Assembly: GCA_045542415.1 (NCBI GenBank)
Contig: JAZQKZ010000081.1
Location: 1-55,932, forward strand
Direction of reading: 5' to 3'
Length of the DNA stretch: 55,932 bases
Source of the DNA: UMGS1958 sp045542415
GTDB lineage: Bacteria; Bacillota; Clostridia; UBA1381
The stretch's first letter is position 1. Every line of letters begins with the position of its first letter. Positions 1-9,772 of this stretch are shown piece by piece. Made by a program: the position numbers and the translations under genes. The notes under the pieces were generated by a model that saw only the letters and a list, made by a program, of their open reading frames with translations, was not told where the DNA came from and searched no databases.

Positions 1-197
1 CTTTTGGTAAAGCGCAGCGGGAGATTTTAAAGAGGGAGGGGCGTCCCCTCTTTAACGGCACTCTTTTGCTGACTTTTCTGCTGCTGTAGGCAGAAAAGCC
101 AGTAGGGGTTATAGCAAAAAATCAAATCATACCAAAGTCTGCAAGGGGACAAAGTCCCCTCCAATGTCGTATGGTTAAGTGCAAACTAATACACCGC

Positions 198-211
198 TAA
201 ACCATAATTTA
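198..211. repeat. Arm of an intergenic inverted-repeat family
   Basis: The 14-base string TAAACCATAATTTA matches the terminal inverted repeat seen at 14758-14853 and 23141-23300. Only this end is recognisable here. The rest of positions 1-216 shows no gene, only short hairpins: one at about 30-56 around GAGGGGCGTCCCCTC, and one at about 76-107 pairing CTTTTCTGC with GCAGAAAAG. Confidence 0.5.
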
Positions 212-216
212 CATCA

Positions 217-260
217 CCAAAAAAATCCGGAGGATGTTTACGCAACATCCTCCGGATTTT
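217..260 (-). terminator. Terminator of putP
   Basis: A 17-bp perfect stem (AAAATCCGGAGGATGTT and its complement) with a 5-base loop. On the minus strand it is followed by a T run, and it sits 22 bases past the putP stop codon. Confidence 0.85.
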
Positions 261-281
261 ATCATCTTCTATTCGTAAATA

Positions 282-1817
282 TTAATCATCAATGCTGTTA
301 TCTGTTGCTCTTACAAAGATTGCTTCAACCTCTGCTGACGGAGCCTTGTCGATAAGCGTTGCTACTACAGCCGCAATCGCACCGATAATAAATCCCGGAA
401 TAATTTCATATATTCCTGTTATTGCTGTAAGCGAAAGACCGTCTGCAACCGGAAGCCATAACCAGAGCATATCCACAACTGCACCTACTAAGATACCTGC
501 AACTGCACCCTTGTATGTAAATCTCTTCCAGAAAAGTGAGAACAGAACCGCCGGACCAAATGCCGCACCGAATATTCCCCATGCATTTGATACAAGGTTC
601 ATAATAGCCTGTGCCGCCTCACCCTCACTGCTTGCAATAAAGTATGCAACAACAGCAATTACAAGAACGATTATACGGCTTACCCAAAGCATCTCATTAT
701 TTGATGCACTCTTTCTGATAATCGGCTTATAAAGGTCACTTGCAAATGATGAAGCTGCAACGAGAAGCTGTGAGTCTGCTGTTGACATTGATGCCGCAAT
801 AATTGCAGCAAGTAAAATACCTGCAATAAATGCCGGGAATACGTCACGGGCAAGCTCAACGAATATTAACGACTGCTTACCCTCTGCAAGAAGCTTTGCA
901 CTGAGATCTACACCATTTGAATATACAAACATTCTTCCTAAGTATGCAATCATAATTGTTGCCGCAAGTGAAATAATAACCCAGATAATAGCAACAGTTG
1001 CTGACTTCTTAACCATTGACGGCTTTTCGATAGCCATAAATCTTACGATAATATGCGGCATACCGAAATAACCAAGTCCCCAGCCAAGACCTGATATGAT
1101 GTCTTTCCAGCTCGCATTGAAGAAGTTTGCTACGAATGCAAACTGCTCACCCTCAGGGCCTGTATAAACCATATTAAGTGCCTCAGGGTTAAGTTCTCTT
1201 GTGAAGCCTACAACTATCGGAACGATAAGAAGCGCTGCTATCATGAGAAGTCCCTGGAAGAAGTCTGTCCAACAAACTGCGTTGAAGCCGCCAAGGAATG
1301 TATAAACCACAACAATTGCCGCAAATATAAGCATAGCATGAGTTCTCTGAAGCTCAGGAACAAGAGTTGTGAAAACACCCGCACCTGCAACAAACGCTGA
1401 TGCAACATAGATTGTGAAGCACACGAGGAACACAACCGCACATATAATACTTACAGCGTGGCTCTTTGATGCAAAGCGGTTTGAAAGATACTGCGGAAGT
1501 GTGATTGAATCGCCCGCAGCTCTTGAGAACTTACGAAGTCTCTTTGCAACAAGAATCCAGTTAGCCGCAGTACCGATTGCAAGACCGATACCAATCCATG
1601 CCTGACCAAAGCCAAACGCCAAAATACTGCCCGGAAGTCCCATGAGAAGCCATGCACTCATGTCTGATGCCTGGGCACTCATTGCAGTTACCCAAGGTCC
1701 CATTGCACGTCCGCCAAGGAAATAGTCCTTTTCTGTAACCCCCTTGGACTTAAAGAAAAAGTATATACCTATAGCAATCATCGCTACAAAGTATAATACA
1801 AATGCAAAAATATCCAT
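282..1817 (-). CDS. putP: Sodium/proline symporter PutP
   Basis: A 511-residue sodium:solute symporter that imports L-proline with Na+ across the cytoplasmic membrane. It has about 12-13 hydrophobic segments. The N-terminal region (about residues 25-60) carries the PutP pattern YFLGGRAMGPWVTAMSAQAS and SDMSAWLLMGLPG, covering the known sodium/proline-binding helix. The length is usual for PutP. The reading frame is open to 1865, but I chose the ATG at 1817 because AAAGGAG lies 9 bases upstream and the extra 16 residues are polar and unlike the family. It is a single gene with its own terminator. Proline specificity is inferred from the motifs; a related SSS transporter is possible. Confidence 0.87.
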   Translation of the reverse strand: MDIFAFVLYFVAMIAIGIYFFFKSKGVTEKDYFLGGRAMGPWVTAMSAQASDMSAWLLMGLPGSILAFGFGQAWIGIGLAIGTAANWILVAKRLRKFSRAAGDSITLPQYLSNRFASKSHAVSIICAVVFLVCFTIYVASAFVAGAGVFTTLVPELQRTHAMLIFAAIVVVYTFLGGFNAVCWTDFFQGLLMIAALLIVPIVVGFTRELNPEALNMVYTGPEGEQFAFVANFFNASWKDIISGLGWGLGYFGMPHIIVRFMAIEKPSMVKKSATVAIIWVIISLAATIMIAYLGRMFVYSNGVDLSAKLLAEGKQSLIFVELARDVFPAFIAGILLAAIIAASMSTADSQLLVAASSFASDLYKPIIRKSASNNEMLWVSRIIVLVIAVVAYFIASSEGEAAQAIMNLVSNAWGIFGAAFGPAVLFSLFWKRFTYKGAVAGILVGAVVDMLWLWLPVADGLSLTAITGIYEIIPGFIIGAIAAVVATLIDKAPSAEVEAIFVRATDNSIDD

Positions 1818-1955
1818 ATTATATTTCTCCTTTCGCCGTTTTATCGCTTTAGTGCAATAAAACACTTTAAATATTAGATACTAATAATTATAATATATTT
1901 TACTCTTTTTGTAAAGCTTATTTTGAATTTTTTTTGTTTTTTTACATTTTTATAC

Positions 1956-1988
1956 AAAAAGAGAGCCGGCATTTAATGCCGGCTCTCC
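1956..1988 (-). terminator. Terminator after the DUF11 protein/63-aa operon
   Basis: GAGAGCCGGCATT pairs with AATGCCGGCTCTC around a 2-base loop and is followed by five T on the minus strand. It closes the operon of the 2361-residue surface protein and the 63-residue protein. Confidence 0.85.
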
Positions 1989-2002
1989 CACTTTGACATT
2001 TA

Positions 2003-2194
2003 TTATTTGATTTTTATGTCCTCAAGTCTTACGGTGCTGATGCTTCCGCTTTTTCCACCGATTACGGTATCCATCTGCGCATTTACGTCCATTGCCGCAG
2101 TATATCCGCTCTTCGAAGCTGTACTCGTTGTAATGATATCCTCCTCAGCATCAAACAGAAGAATATCTATATATGGACTTACATATTTTTTCAT
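2003..2194 (-). CDS. Small 63-aa protein following the giant surface protein
   Basis: A 63-residue protein starting MKKYVSPYIDILLFDAEEDI, followed by a Thr/Ser-rich stretch (ITTSTASKSG). The start is an ATG with CTCCTT (minus-strand AAGGAG) 8 bases away. It begins 27 bases after the stop of the 2361-residue DUF11 protein and shares its terminator, so the two are probably co-transcribed. It has no signal peptide and no cysteine. Small proteins with a YxxPxxxxxxF...DIITTS pattern are common next to large surface-protein genes in Ruminococcus-like genomes, but I know no assigned function. A precursor peptide or an assembly partner are guesses. The gene looks real because of its ribosome site and its position. 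Confidence 0.65.
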   Translation of the reverse strand: MKKYVSPYIDILLFDAEEDIITTSTASKSGYTAAMDVNAQMDTVIGGKSGSISTVRLEDIKIK

Positions 2195-2221
2195 TATCTA
2201 TCTCTCCTTCTGCTTAATTAC

Positions 2222-5200
2222 TTAGTTTATCTCTACTGAGAATACATCAATACCACTGCCTGCACTATAAAGATATACAGCACCACCTTCTGCAATTGTT
2301 ACAACCTGTTGCGAAAGTACACCTGTAATATCGGCATTTGCATTGCCCGGAACAGTAACCTTCTGCTTATTACCGGCACTGTCCTCTATTACCAATGTAC
2401 GGTCATCGTCACCTGTTGATTTTGCGATAACTCTTAACTCTGCACCTGCCGGAACATTTACTACGATTGAACGGTAATCCTTACGTCCTGAGCCGTTCAG
2501 TCCAAGATAAGCTGTATATGCCATTTCTTCAACAACATCATCGTTCCAGCCGTAATAGTTATATACGCCGCTTTCATTCACATTGAATGTAACCGCCTTA
2601 CCGCTTGTTGCTGTAACTCGCATTGTATTGTTTGCATTCTGCATACTTACAGTTGACTTCGTTGTTTCATCAACAAATGTGTCGAAGTATAACGGTGTAC
2701 CGGCTGTCATCTTGAGCAGTGCTCCGAGCGAGAAGCTGCCCCACTGACGCGGTGACTCAACTAATGTATATACAGCCTCATTTGCATTATTAGCTGCCTC
2801 AATAACTGTATCGTCAAATGACTCCTCATCTGTAAGCTCAAGCTCTGCTGTAGCATTCTGATCGTAGAGCTGGTCGATAACAATACCGATATAAGCCTGT
2901 GCACCGTCTGTCAATGTAACGTGCGGTACATTGTCGTTAAGCTCAATTGTATATTGCTCTGTACCTACAAGCTTGTAAATTGCATAACCCGGTGTATCAT
3001 ATGCATCTGCAAATCCCGATTCACCGAGTGCTATAGCACCTGTGAATGAGCTTTCTGTTGTACCTGTTGATTCTGTTTCCTCGCTTAATGAGAATGCCTC
3101 TGCTTCAAGATTTTCGTCAAGGATAACATACGGCTGACCCGCATCATCATACTGAACTGCCGAAGCATCAAGTCCAAGACCCTCTGCTATCATTACAGCT
3201 CTTTCCTCTACTGTGTAATCCGCAAGGAACTCCTCATCATCTGAGATATCATCAAAGCCACCTACTGTACCAAGCTCAAGCGTGTCTTCACTCGTTTCCT
3301 CATACACTTCAAAATCGTTAAGATACATGAGACTTAAGCCTGTTGTCTGTGCAGTAGCAGTTCTTAATCTTACAAATACTCCCGGTGTGTTTGTATTCGG
3401 GTTTGATGTTGTAATCTTCCACTTTGCCTGATTGATTGTGTAGTCGCCCACACCTGTAAGTCTTGCAAGGAATCCCGTTGCAATTGTATGCTTCTGATCG
3501 CCGCCGTACTGATTTGTTGTTCCATACGGTCCTGATCCGTATTCCATATCACGCGAGGTTGAATCCTCTTCATTGCTGATTTTGCCTGCTACAAAGCTAT
3601 ACGGTCTTGTAGATGTCATACCCTTTGTTGCAACACTCTGCTCTGTCGGAACGTCTGCATAGAACGGTCCCATGATTTCATAATCTACAGTTACCATATA
3701 CTCATTCGAGAAGATAGCTGAGTTATATGTCATATTAGCCGAAAGATCCTTATGCCATACAAGATACTCACTTTGATACGGCACCACTTCGCCCGCATAC
3801 TCCTGATATGACGGTTTATTCCATGCAGAATCCATCTGTGAGGTGTTATCCATTGTGAATGTTACACCGTCGCTTCTTGTAGCTACCTTTGATGACACAT
3901 ATGTTTCCTGATGCTCTGTTCCGCTTTCCTCTGTATAGGTTCTTGTTTCAGACTCCATGCTCGTCGCCTTAAGAGGAGTACCGTCCTGCTCTGATTCGTA
4001 GATATAGTATGCAATACTTCTGCCATTGTCATCAACACAATCAAGATTTGCGAAGTATGCTTCTGCATATGCTCCTGTTGACGAACCTGACATTGTAATT
4101 TCAATTACATCCAGCGGCTCTGCATTCGTTGAAGCGTCATACAGACCCTTGTAAAGTGCGAAATAGAATGTTCTTATATCGCCCGGAACATTTGTTGTAT
4201 AGTTCTTTCTTACAAGAATTGAACCGCCATAGTTCTCATCCTCTACCCATAAACCAACCTTTGCCGGCTCAGCAATCATGTTTTCATGGCTGCCGCTATT
4301 AAAGTAATAGCCGAATGAGTTCCATGCATAGTTACCCTCACCTGCATCCTGAACATATTCCGGAACCTGTGCATCAAATGTAATTGTTATTGTTGCCTTG
4401 GGCGGTACACCGTACTTCGTATATGTTGTTCCGCTTGCATCAGTGTGTTCTACACCAAAATCATACTCACTGCAGCTTGAAAGCTTTGATAAGCAGAAAC
4501 GTACAAGATTTGTTGTAGTTGTCGGCTCGCTTATCCAGGTAACCTTTGTAGCTGCTCTTGCAACTGATGTGTCAAGCCAGTCGATATCCGTCGCTTCAAA
4601 ATTTGTAGCCGTATCAGCTGCGAACGCAGTTGATACATACTTTGTTACATCTATTTCTGTACCATTGCTTAATGTTATAACTGCTTTCATATTTCCGGCA
4701 TATTTAACCGGGAATACAGAACCTCTGCTGTTTTCCGTAATTACACCCACATCACCGTCAATCGGTAATCTGTCGATAATTGCGAAGTCCTCAAGGTAGT
4801 TAACCATGTCATGGTTCTTTACTTCCAGAGTATATGTTACTGTATCTCCAACCTTTGCACCAATATAATTGTTCAGTGCACCGCTGTCGCTGTTTGCAGT
4901 TGATACTGTGCCGTCTGCATTTGTTGCCGAAATTGACTTTGTTGAAGATGTACTTACAAGGTAGAGCGGAATTGTATCACTCGCCTCAATAGTTGTTCCG
5001 TTTGAACTTACAGTACCTGCCGGAACATTCGCCTTATCAAAAGCCTGCTCCGTTGCTAATGTTACTGTATTTGTATAAAGTCCGTACGGTGTAAGATCTG
5101 TACCTGTTACTGTCGGAACAGTAATAACAGTAAGCTCCATTCTTCCGCCTGCCGGAATTGCATATGTATCAGCCGAGAAATCAAATACACCATTTGCATC

Positions 5201-8200
5201 CGGCTCTACATATGTATCTCCTGAACCGCTTGCAAGAACCTTGTTATATTCTCCATATACTGTCCATGAAGCGTCAAAAGTATATACACTGTTTGAATAT
5301 GACTTACCGCCGTATGTATAGTAGTCAGGATATACATCCTTTATTGTATAACCACTCAGTGTCTTGCCGCCACCGGCACGATCCTTAGTATTATATACTG
5401 TAACTTTCCATACAAATACGTCGTTCTGGCTCACTCCATTCTCACTAATTGAGATATAGTGCTCGTTTTCACCGGCTGAAATAGCATATAAAGCTTTCTT
5501 TTCAAGACCCGGATGAACCTTCGGTGAGAAAATCTCAACAGTTTCAACTGCTGTGATATCTGTTACAATTGCACCGTCTTTATCATAGAATGCCTTGTCA
5601 CCGGAGAATGTAGCCTCATTCTTATATGCTCTGTCTGTGAACTCTACCGAATTTCCTGTAGAATCATTTGCAAGCATCTCCTGATAGATTTCCTCCGCTT
5701 CTGCAGTAGTCGGTGTGAGGTAGTATGTGAATGTTAGTGACTGGCCTGCCGGAATTGTTATAGCGTTGGTAAAATTAACCGTCAACTCCTTACCATCCAC
5801 TTTATAGCTTGCGCCATCCGGAACTATATTGTTGCCCCAATCATCCTTGAATGTCAATGTAGGATTGTTTGCAACCAAGGTCTGCCACGGACCTGATGAT
5901 ATCGATGCATCATCTACTGTTATTGTTACAAAATCATTATAGTGCCAACTCGCATCGGAAAGATCGTCAGTTGTGTAGTATATTGTATTGACCTGGTTCC
6001 ATTCATTATAGAATTTGCCCGCAATATACACAGTTTGTGCTGTACACTCCTCGTTATAACCGCCCGCATAATTCGATGCATAGGGGTCAATCGATAACGC
6101 AAATCCCTCAGGAATCTTATCCGCAAATGTTGCACCTGTTGTTGTATAATCAGCACCTGTTGTATTTGTTACAGTTACTGTATAGCCAAATCTGTAGCCT
6201 TCGATTTCTGTCTTACCTGCTGCTGCAGTTGTATCACTTACAGTTTTTGCAGTTGTTGTAGCTACCTTTGTGATTGTAAGCTCTGAGCTTGGTGCCTCTG
6301 TCGGCTCCGGTGTTGCATTCGGGTCAGCTGTAACCTCCGGTGTCGGAGTAGCTGCCACTGCCACATAGCTTACCACATCATTTGACGTTGTACCGTCAGC
6401 TGCTGTCGCAAGTACTGTATTACTTCCTGCTGTAAAATCTGATGCTGTAGTAACACTATAGCTTAACGTTACAGAACCCCCGGGGAGAAGTCCTGTATAT
6501 GGTCCTCGCTGATAACCATCAGTATATGCACCATAGTCATTATATCCCAATGTACCGTCAAAATTCCATGTGGATGTACCACCTGCTTGTGATATATAAA
6601 TCGACTGACCATTAAACAACAAACCTGCCTCTGTCACATTACCGATCGATGAACCATCTGTTATCGAAAGCAGCTTTACCGACATTGTTGTCCATGAGTT
6701 TGCTCCTGCATAGCTACCTGCAAGAGTATCCTGTATTTTAAACGTAGTTAAAGCTGTATCACTATTATTGGTAACAGTAACTCTGAACTCAATAGTATCA
6801 CCCGCAACAATTTCGCCCGATGTGATTTCATTTCCGTTTGCGTCATACATCTTCTTATCAATAAGAATTGTTGAGCTTGATGATGTACCGCCGCCTGCAA
6901 TACTTGTATTTGTGCTTGAATTATGCTCTGTACCGTTCTCATCAACAATTACAACCGTATTTGCATAGTTTGAGTCTGCAGTTGCATCTGCCGGAACCTT
7001 ACATGTTATTGTAAATGTAATTGTACCGTTGTTTGCAATTGTTATATTATTAAATGCGACTGTTATATTTCCGTCTGTGCCGAGTGTTGTCACTCCGCCC
7101 ACTGTCGAAGCTGTATCCGAAACATATTCAAGACCGCTCGGAATAACATCCTTTACACTGAACGTTGCATTCTCTAATGTACCGCTGCCGTACGGATTCT
7201 GTACTGTGATTGTATATGTAACTTCATCGCCCGGATATACATATCCGCTCTTGTCTGCTGTCTTTAAAACAGTAAGTTTGTTTACAGACGCAGTGTGCTG
7301 CGTAATTGTAGCCAAAGCTTCTTTTGTAGTACCGTCATCAACCAATGTAGCATTTGCTGTATTGGTAATTGAAGAAGCAGTCGAATCAGTCTTTACTTTT
7401 ACCTTTACCTTAATCTGTGCACTTTCGCCTGCTCCAAGATTTGTGACTGTTCCCGAAATATAATCCGGAACCGGTGTCGCAGTCGGCTCTGCCGTAGGTT
7501 CAGCCGTAGGCTCAGCAGTCGGCTCTGCTGTTGCTTCTGTGCTCTCTTCTGTATCTGACAGAGTTGCTGTTGCTGATGAACTACCTGCTACTACTGTTAC
7601 ATTTGTTGATTCATGTGAAATATATTCAACATCTTCCGGAAGAAGGTCGCTTATGTTAATCTGCTCAGCCATTCCCTGACCTGTGTTAGTCACTGTAATT
7701 ACATAGTAGAACTCGTCACCAAGGTCATATACTGTGCCATCATCCAGTCCCTCGACTGTCTTTGTAAGTGAAAGCTCGGGGGTTTTTACCTTCTGCGGTA
7801 CGCTCGGTGCATATGCGTCAAGACTTAACCCGTTTGAAAGCGATACTGTAGCCTTATTTGTAATAGTAAAGTCCTTATCTTCGTTTACCCTTGTAAAGAA
7901 AAATAAAGTTTTTGAGCCGTTTGCTGAAATAGTTACCGTAAGGCTCTGATTCTCATCTAAAGTATATGGGTTGCTTTTATTCCATCTGTCTTCTGTTATT
8001 ACAACATTCTCAAGGTTATACTGAGAAAGCAAATCTGTCACAGTATATGTCTGTTCAGTTGATGAGTTATTTGTAATTGTTACAGAATATAAAATTTCAT
8101 CACCGGCAGTGACATAGCTTCCGTTTTCAAGCTCACCTGTCCAGCTTAATCTACCGGTTGAACTGGTAACTGATTCGAGTTTCTTGGAAACCGAACCCAA

Positions 8201-9307
8201 ACCATTACCGTCAACCGACACATCTGTCTCGGTTGATGCAGTATTTGTTGTATTGATTTTGTCTGTTACTACTCCGTCAACCATCGTCTTTGTAACATAG
8301 TCCGAGTAAACCGCATTTGAAACTGTACCTAACGAATATGTTGAATCGATATTTACCTTGGTAGCATCAAGTGTTGCTGTATATGCATGCTTTTCCATCG
8401 CAGTACCACTGTCTGCACCAGTATTTGTTTCTGTCCAGTATGCAGTAAAGCCTGTAATGTTATTGTTTGCATCATATACTATATCTTTAATTTCATAGTC
8501 CACACCCGAGATTGAGTACGCTGCCTTTATTGCCGCAGTTGCATCCGTTCCCGCTGAAATATACATTCCCTTCGGTAATGAGATTGTATCATATGATGTA
8601 TATGAATAAATCGCAGCCTCACCGGTATCAAGAGTTGTTGAGTCCGAACCGTCAGCCTCTGCCTCTGTAATTGTATATGTAATCGCAGATGTATTGGTCG
8701 TATTATTCGCAAGAGTTGTGGCACCACTGTTTAACATTACATATGACGGATTTGCACTCTTTGCTACCGCCCAGTCAGCGTCAGCTTCTGAATATACCGT
8801 GTATGTATTATAATCTCCGGTTGCCACCTCACAAAGCTTTGTTCCGTTACAAAGCTTAAATGTCACAGAATCTCCGTCGATTACACCGTCATTAAAATAA
8901 AACTTCAACGAAAAGCTCTTTGTTGCACCTGCCACAACTCCGCTCATCGAAATGTAATATTCTCCCGTTGTACTGTCCTGACAGATTGTATATGGACCGT
9001 ATGTTGCACCTACTGTCATTGACGGGAAGTCTGTGAAGGTTATCTTAGTAAGGCTGTCGCCAAAATAAATTCTGGCATCAGCATCTACATTTGACTGATT
9101 TGAATAGTCAAACGAACCTATAAGCGCCTTCTGCTCCAATGTTTCAATCGAACCGCCATCGTTCACTTCGCCGACATACACGTTACCGTATAACACATCG
9201 TCTTCCGCGAACACTACCGGCGTGCAAAGTGACAGCAACATTGTACACATCACAAAAAATGCAATGAATCTGCTGCCGAAACGATTGTTGCTTCTACTCA
9301 TTCTCAT
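2222..9307 (-). CDS. Giant secreted DUF11-repeat surface protein (2361 aa)
   Basis: A very large exported protein. Residues 1-34 form a signal peptide (basic MRMSRSNNRFGSR, then a hydrophobic core, then a VFA cleavage site). The body is a chain of beta-sandwich DUF11-like repeats of the form GDxVTYTITVxN...DxxPxGxxYVS, visible near residues 400, 530, 690, 840, 1040, 1300 and 1430. Two Pro/Thr/Glu linkers occur, near residues 590-615 (five EPTA-type units) and 980-1010. The last 150 residues form a separate beta-rich domain. DUF11 chains usually build long stalks on cell surfaces. No LPxTG motif, SLH domain or other anchor is visible, so the attachment is unknown. The ATG has GGGAGAG 8 bases upstream. 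It is followed by the 63-residue gene in one operon. Adhesion is inferred only. Confidence 0.85.
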   Translation of the reverse strand: MRMSRSNNRFGSRFIAFFVMCTMLLSLCTPVVFAEDDVLYGNVYVGEVNDGGSIETLEQKALIGSFDYSNQSNVDADARIYFGDSLTKITFTDFPSMTVGATYGPYTICQDSTTGEYYISMSGVVAGATKSFSLKFYFNDGVIDGDSVTFKLCNGTKLCEVATGDYNTYTVYSEADADWAVAKSANPSYVMLNSGATTLANNTTNTSAITYTITEAEADGSDSTTLDTGEAAIYSYTSYDTISLPKGMYISAGTDATAAIKAAYSISGVDYEIKDIVYDANNNITGFTAYWTETNTGADSGTAMEKHAYTATLDATKVNIDSTYSLGTVSNAVYSDYVTKTMVDGVVTDKINTTNTASTETDVSVDGNGLGSVSKKLESVTSSTGRLSWTGELENGSYVTAGDEILYSVTITNNSSTEQTYTVTDLLSQYNLENVVITEDRWNKSNPYTLDENQSLTVTISANGSKTLFFFTRVNEDKDFTITNKATVSLSNGLSLDAYAPSVPQKVKTPELSLTKTVEGLDDGTVYDLGDEFYYVITVTNTGQGMAEQINISDLLPEDVEYISHESTNVTVVAGSSSATATLSDTEESTEATAEPTAEPTAEPTAEPTATPVPDYISGTVTNLGAGESAQIKVKVKVKTDSTASSITNTANATLVDDGTTKEALATITQHTASVNKLTVLKTADKSGYVYPGDEVTYTITVQNPYGSGTLENATFSVKDVIPSGLEYVSDTASTVGGVTTLGTDGNITVAFNNITIANNGTITFTITCKVPADATADSNYANTVVIVDENGTEHNSSTNTSIAGGGTSSSSTILIDKKMYDANGNEITSGEIVAGDTIEFRVTVTNNSDTALTTFKIQDTLAGSYAGANSWTTMSVKLLSITDGSSIGNVTEAGLLFNGQSIYISQAGGTSTWNFDGTLGYNDYGAYTDGYQRGPYTGLLPGGSVTLSYSVTTASDFTAGSNTVLATAADGTTSNDVVSYVAVAATPTPEVTADPNATPEPTEAPSSELTITKVATTTAKTVSDTTAAAGKTEIEGYRFGYTVTVTNTTGADYTTTGATFADKIPEGFALSIDPYASNYAGGYNEECTAQTVYIAGKFYNEWNQVNTIYYTTDDLSDASWHYNDFVTITVDDASISSGPWQTLVANNPTLTFKDDWGNNIVPDGASYKVDGKELTVNFTNAITIPAGQSLTFTYYLTPTTAEAEEIYQEMLANDSTGNSVEFTDRAYKNEATFSGDKAFYDKDGAIVTDITAVETVEIFSPKVHPGLEKKALYAISAGENEHYISISENGVSQNDVFVWKVTVYNTKDRAGGGKTLSGYTIKDVYPDYYTYGGKSYSNSVYTFDASWTVYGEYNKVLASGSGDTYVEPDANGVFDFSADTYAIPAGGRMELTVITVPTVTGTDLTPYGLYTNTVTLATEQAFDKANVPAGTVSSNGTTIEASDTIPLYLVSTSSTKSISATNADGTVSTANSDSGALNNYIGAKVGDTVTYTLEVKNHDMVNYLEDFAIIDRLPIDGDVGVITENSRGSVFPVKYAGNMKAVITLSNGTEIDVTKYVSTAFAADTATNFEATDIDWLDTSVARAATKVTWISEPTTTTNLVRFCLSKLSSCSEYDFGVEHTDASGTTYTKYGVPPKATITITFDAQVPEYVQDAGEGNYAWNSFGYYFNSGSHENMIAEPAKVGLWVEDENYGGSILVRKNYTTNVPGDIRTFYFALYKGLYDASTNAEPLDVIEITMSGSSTGAYAEAYFANLDCVDDNGRSIAYYIYESEQDGTPLKATSMESETRTYTEESGTEHQETYVSSKVATRSDGVTFTMDNTSQMDSAWNKPSYQEYAGEVVPYQSEYLVWHKDLSANMTYNSAIFSNEYMVTVDYEIMGPFYADVPTEQSVATKGMTSTRPYSFVAGKISNEEDSTSRDMEYGSGPYGTTNQYGGDQKHTIATGFLARLTGVGDYTINQAKWKITTSNPNTNTPGVFVRLRTATAQTTGLSLMYLNDFEVYEETSEDTLELGTVGGFDDISDDEEFLADYTVEERAVMIAEGLGLDASAVQYDDAGQPYVILDENLEAEAFSLSEETESTGTTESSFTGAIALGESGFADAYDTPGYAIYKLVGTEQYTIELNDNVPHVTLTDGAQAYIGIVIDQLYDQNATAELELTDEESFDDTVIEAANNANEAVYTLVESPRQWGSFSLGALLKMTAGTPLYFDTFVDETTKSTVSMQNANNTMRVTATSGKAVTFNVNESGVYNYYGWNDDVVEEMAYTAYLGLNGSGRKDYRSIVVNVPAGAELRVIAKSTGDDDRTLVIEDSAGNKQKVTVPGNANADITGVLSQQVVTIAEGGAVYLYSAGSGIDVFSVEIN

Positions 9308-9394
9308 TTAATATCTCTCCCTCTCTCTTTCCTTATACATCTTTATTCCAGAGGATACCATCCCCCATTTTAAGACTATTAATCTATCATAACA

Positions 9395-9423
9395 ATTTTA
9401 ACATGATTTGTCATATTTGTCAA
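9395..9423 (-). promoter_or_regulatory. Promoter of the DUF11 surface protein operon
   Basis: On the minus strand, TTGACA (9423-9418) and TAAAAT (9400-9395) are separated by 17 bases, giving a leader of about 80 bases before the start at 9307. The 465-base gap 9308-9772 is AT-rich. Apart from this promoter and the divergent acyltransferase promoter I see nothing in it. Confidence 0.75.
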
Positions 9424-9711
9424 TAAGCGTGTGTATAATTTGTGCATTTTTAAGGATGAATCTACTTTTTTTACTATTTAGGGGCTATTTTATCCCTTAT
9501 TTTTAAACTATATTGATTATAAAAATTCACTTTTATGAATTTTTATCCTATTTTTTTAATATTACAACTTCTTTACAAAGATAATTTAGGGCAAAATCTC
9601 AGTAAAACTCCCTGATATTTTGTGACGGTTCAGAAAAACACTTATTTCTTGCTTTGTAAATTATAAATTGGTAAAAAAGTACAAATGTGCAAATCTTTCT
9701 TATATTTTCTA

Positions 9712-9740
9712 TTGACTCGTGTCTGTTTTTTTGCTAAAAT
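9712..9740 (+). promoter_or_regulatory. Promoter of the acyltransferase gene
   Basis: TTGACT and TAAAAT are separated by 17 bases, 32 bases upstream of the ATG at 9773. Confidence 0.65.
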
Positions 9741-9772
9741 TAAAATCAGATAAACGTATAGGAGAAAGATTT

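Noticed and set aside
7029..7463. 144-aa plus-strand open frame inside the giant protein gene
   Set aside because: It is a shadow of the repetitive Thr/Val-rich reading frame on the other strand, with no ribosome site.
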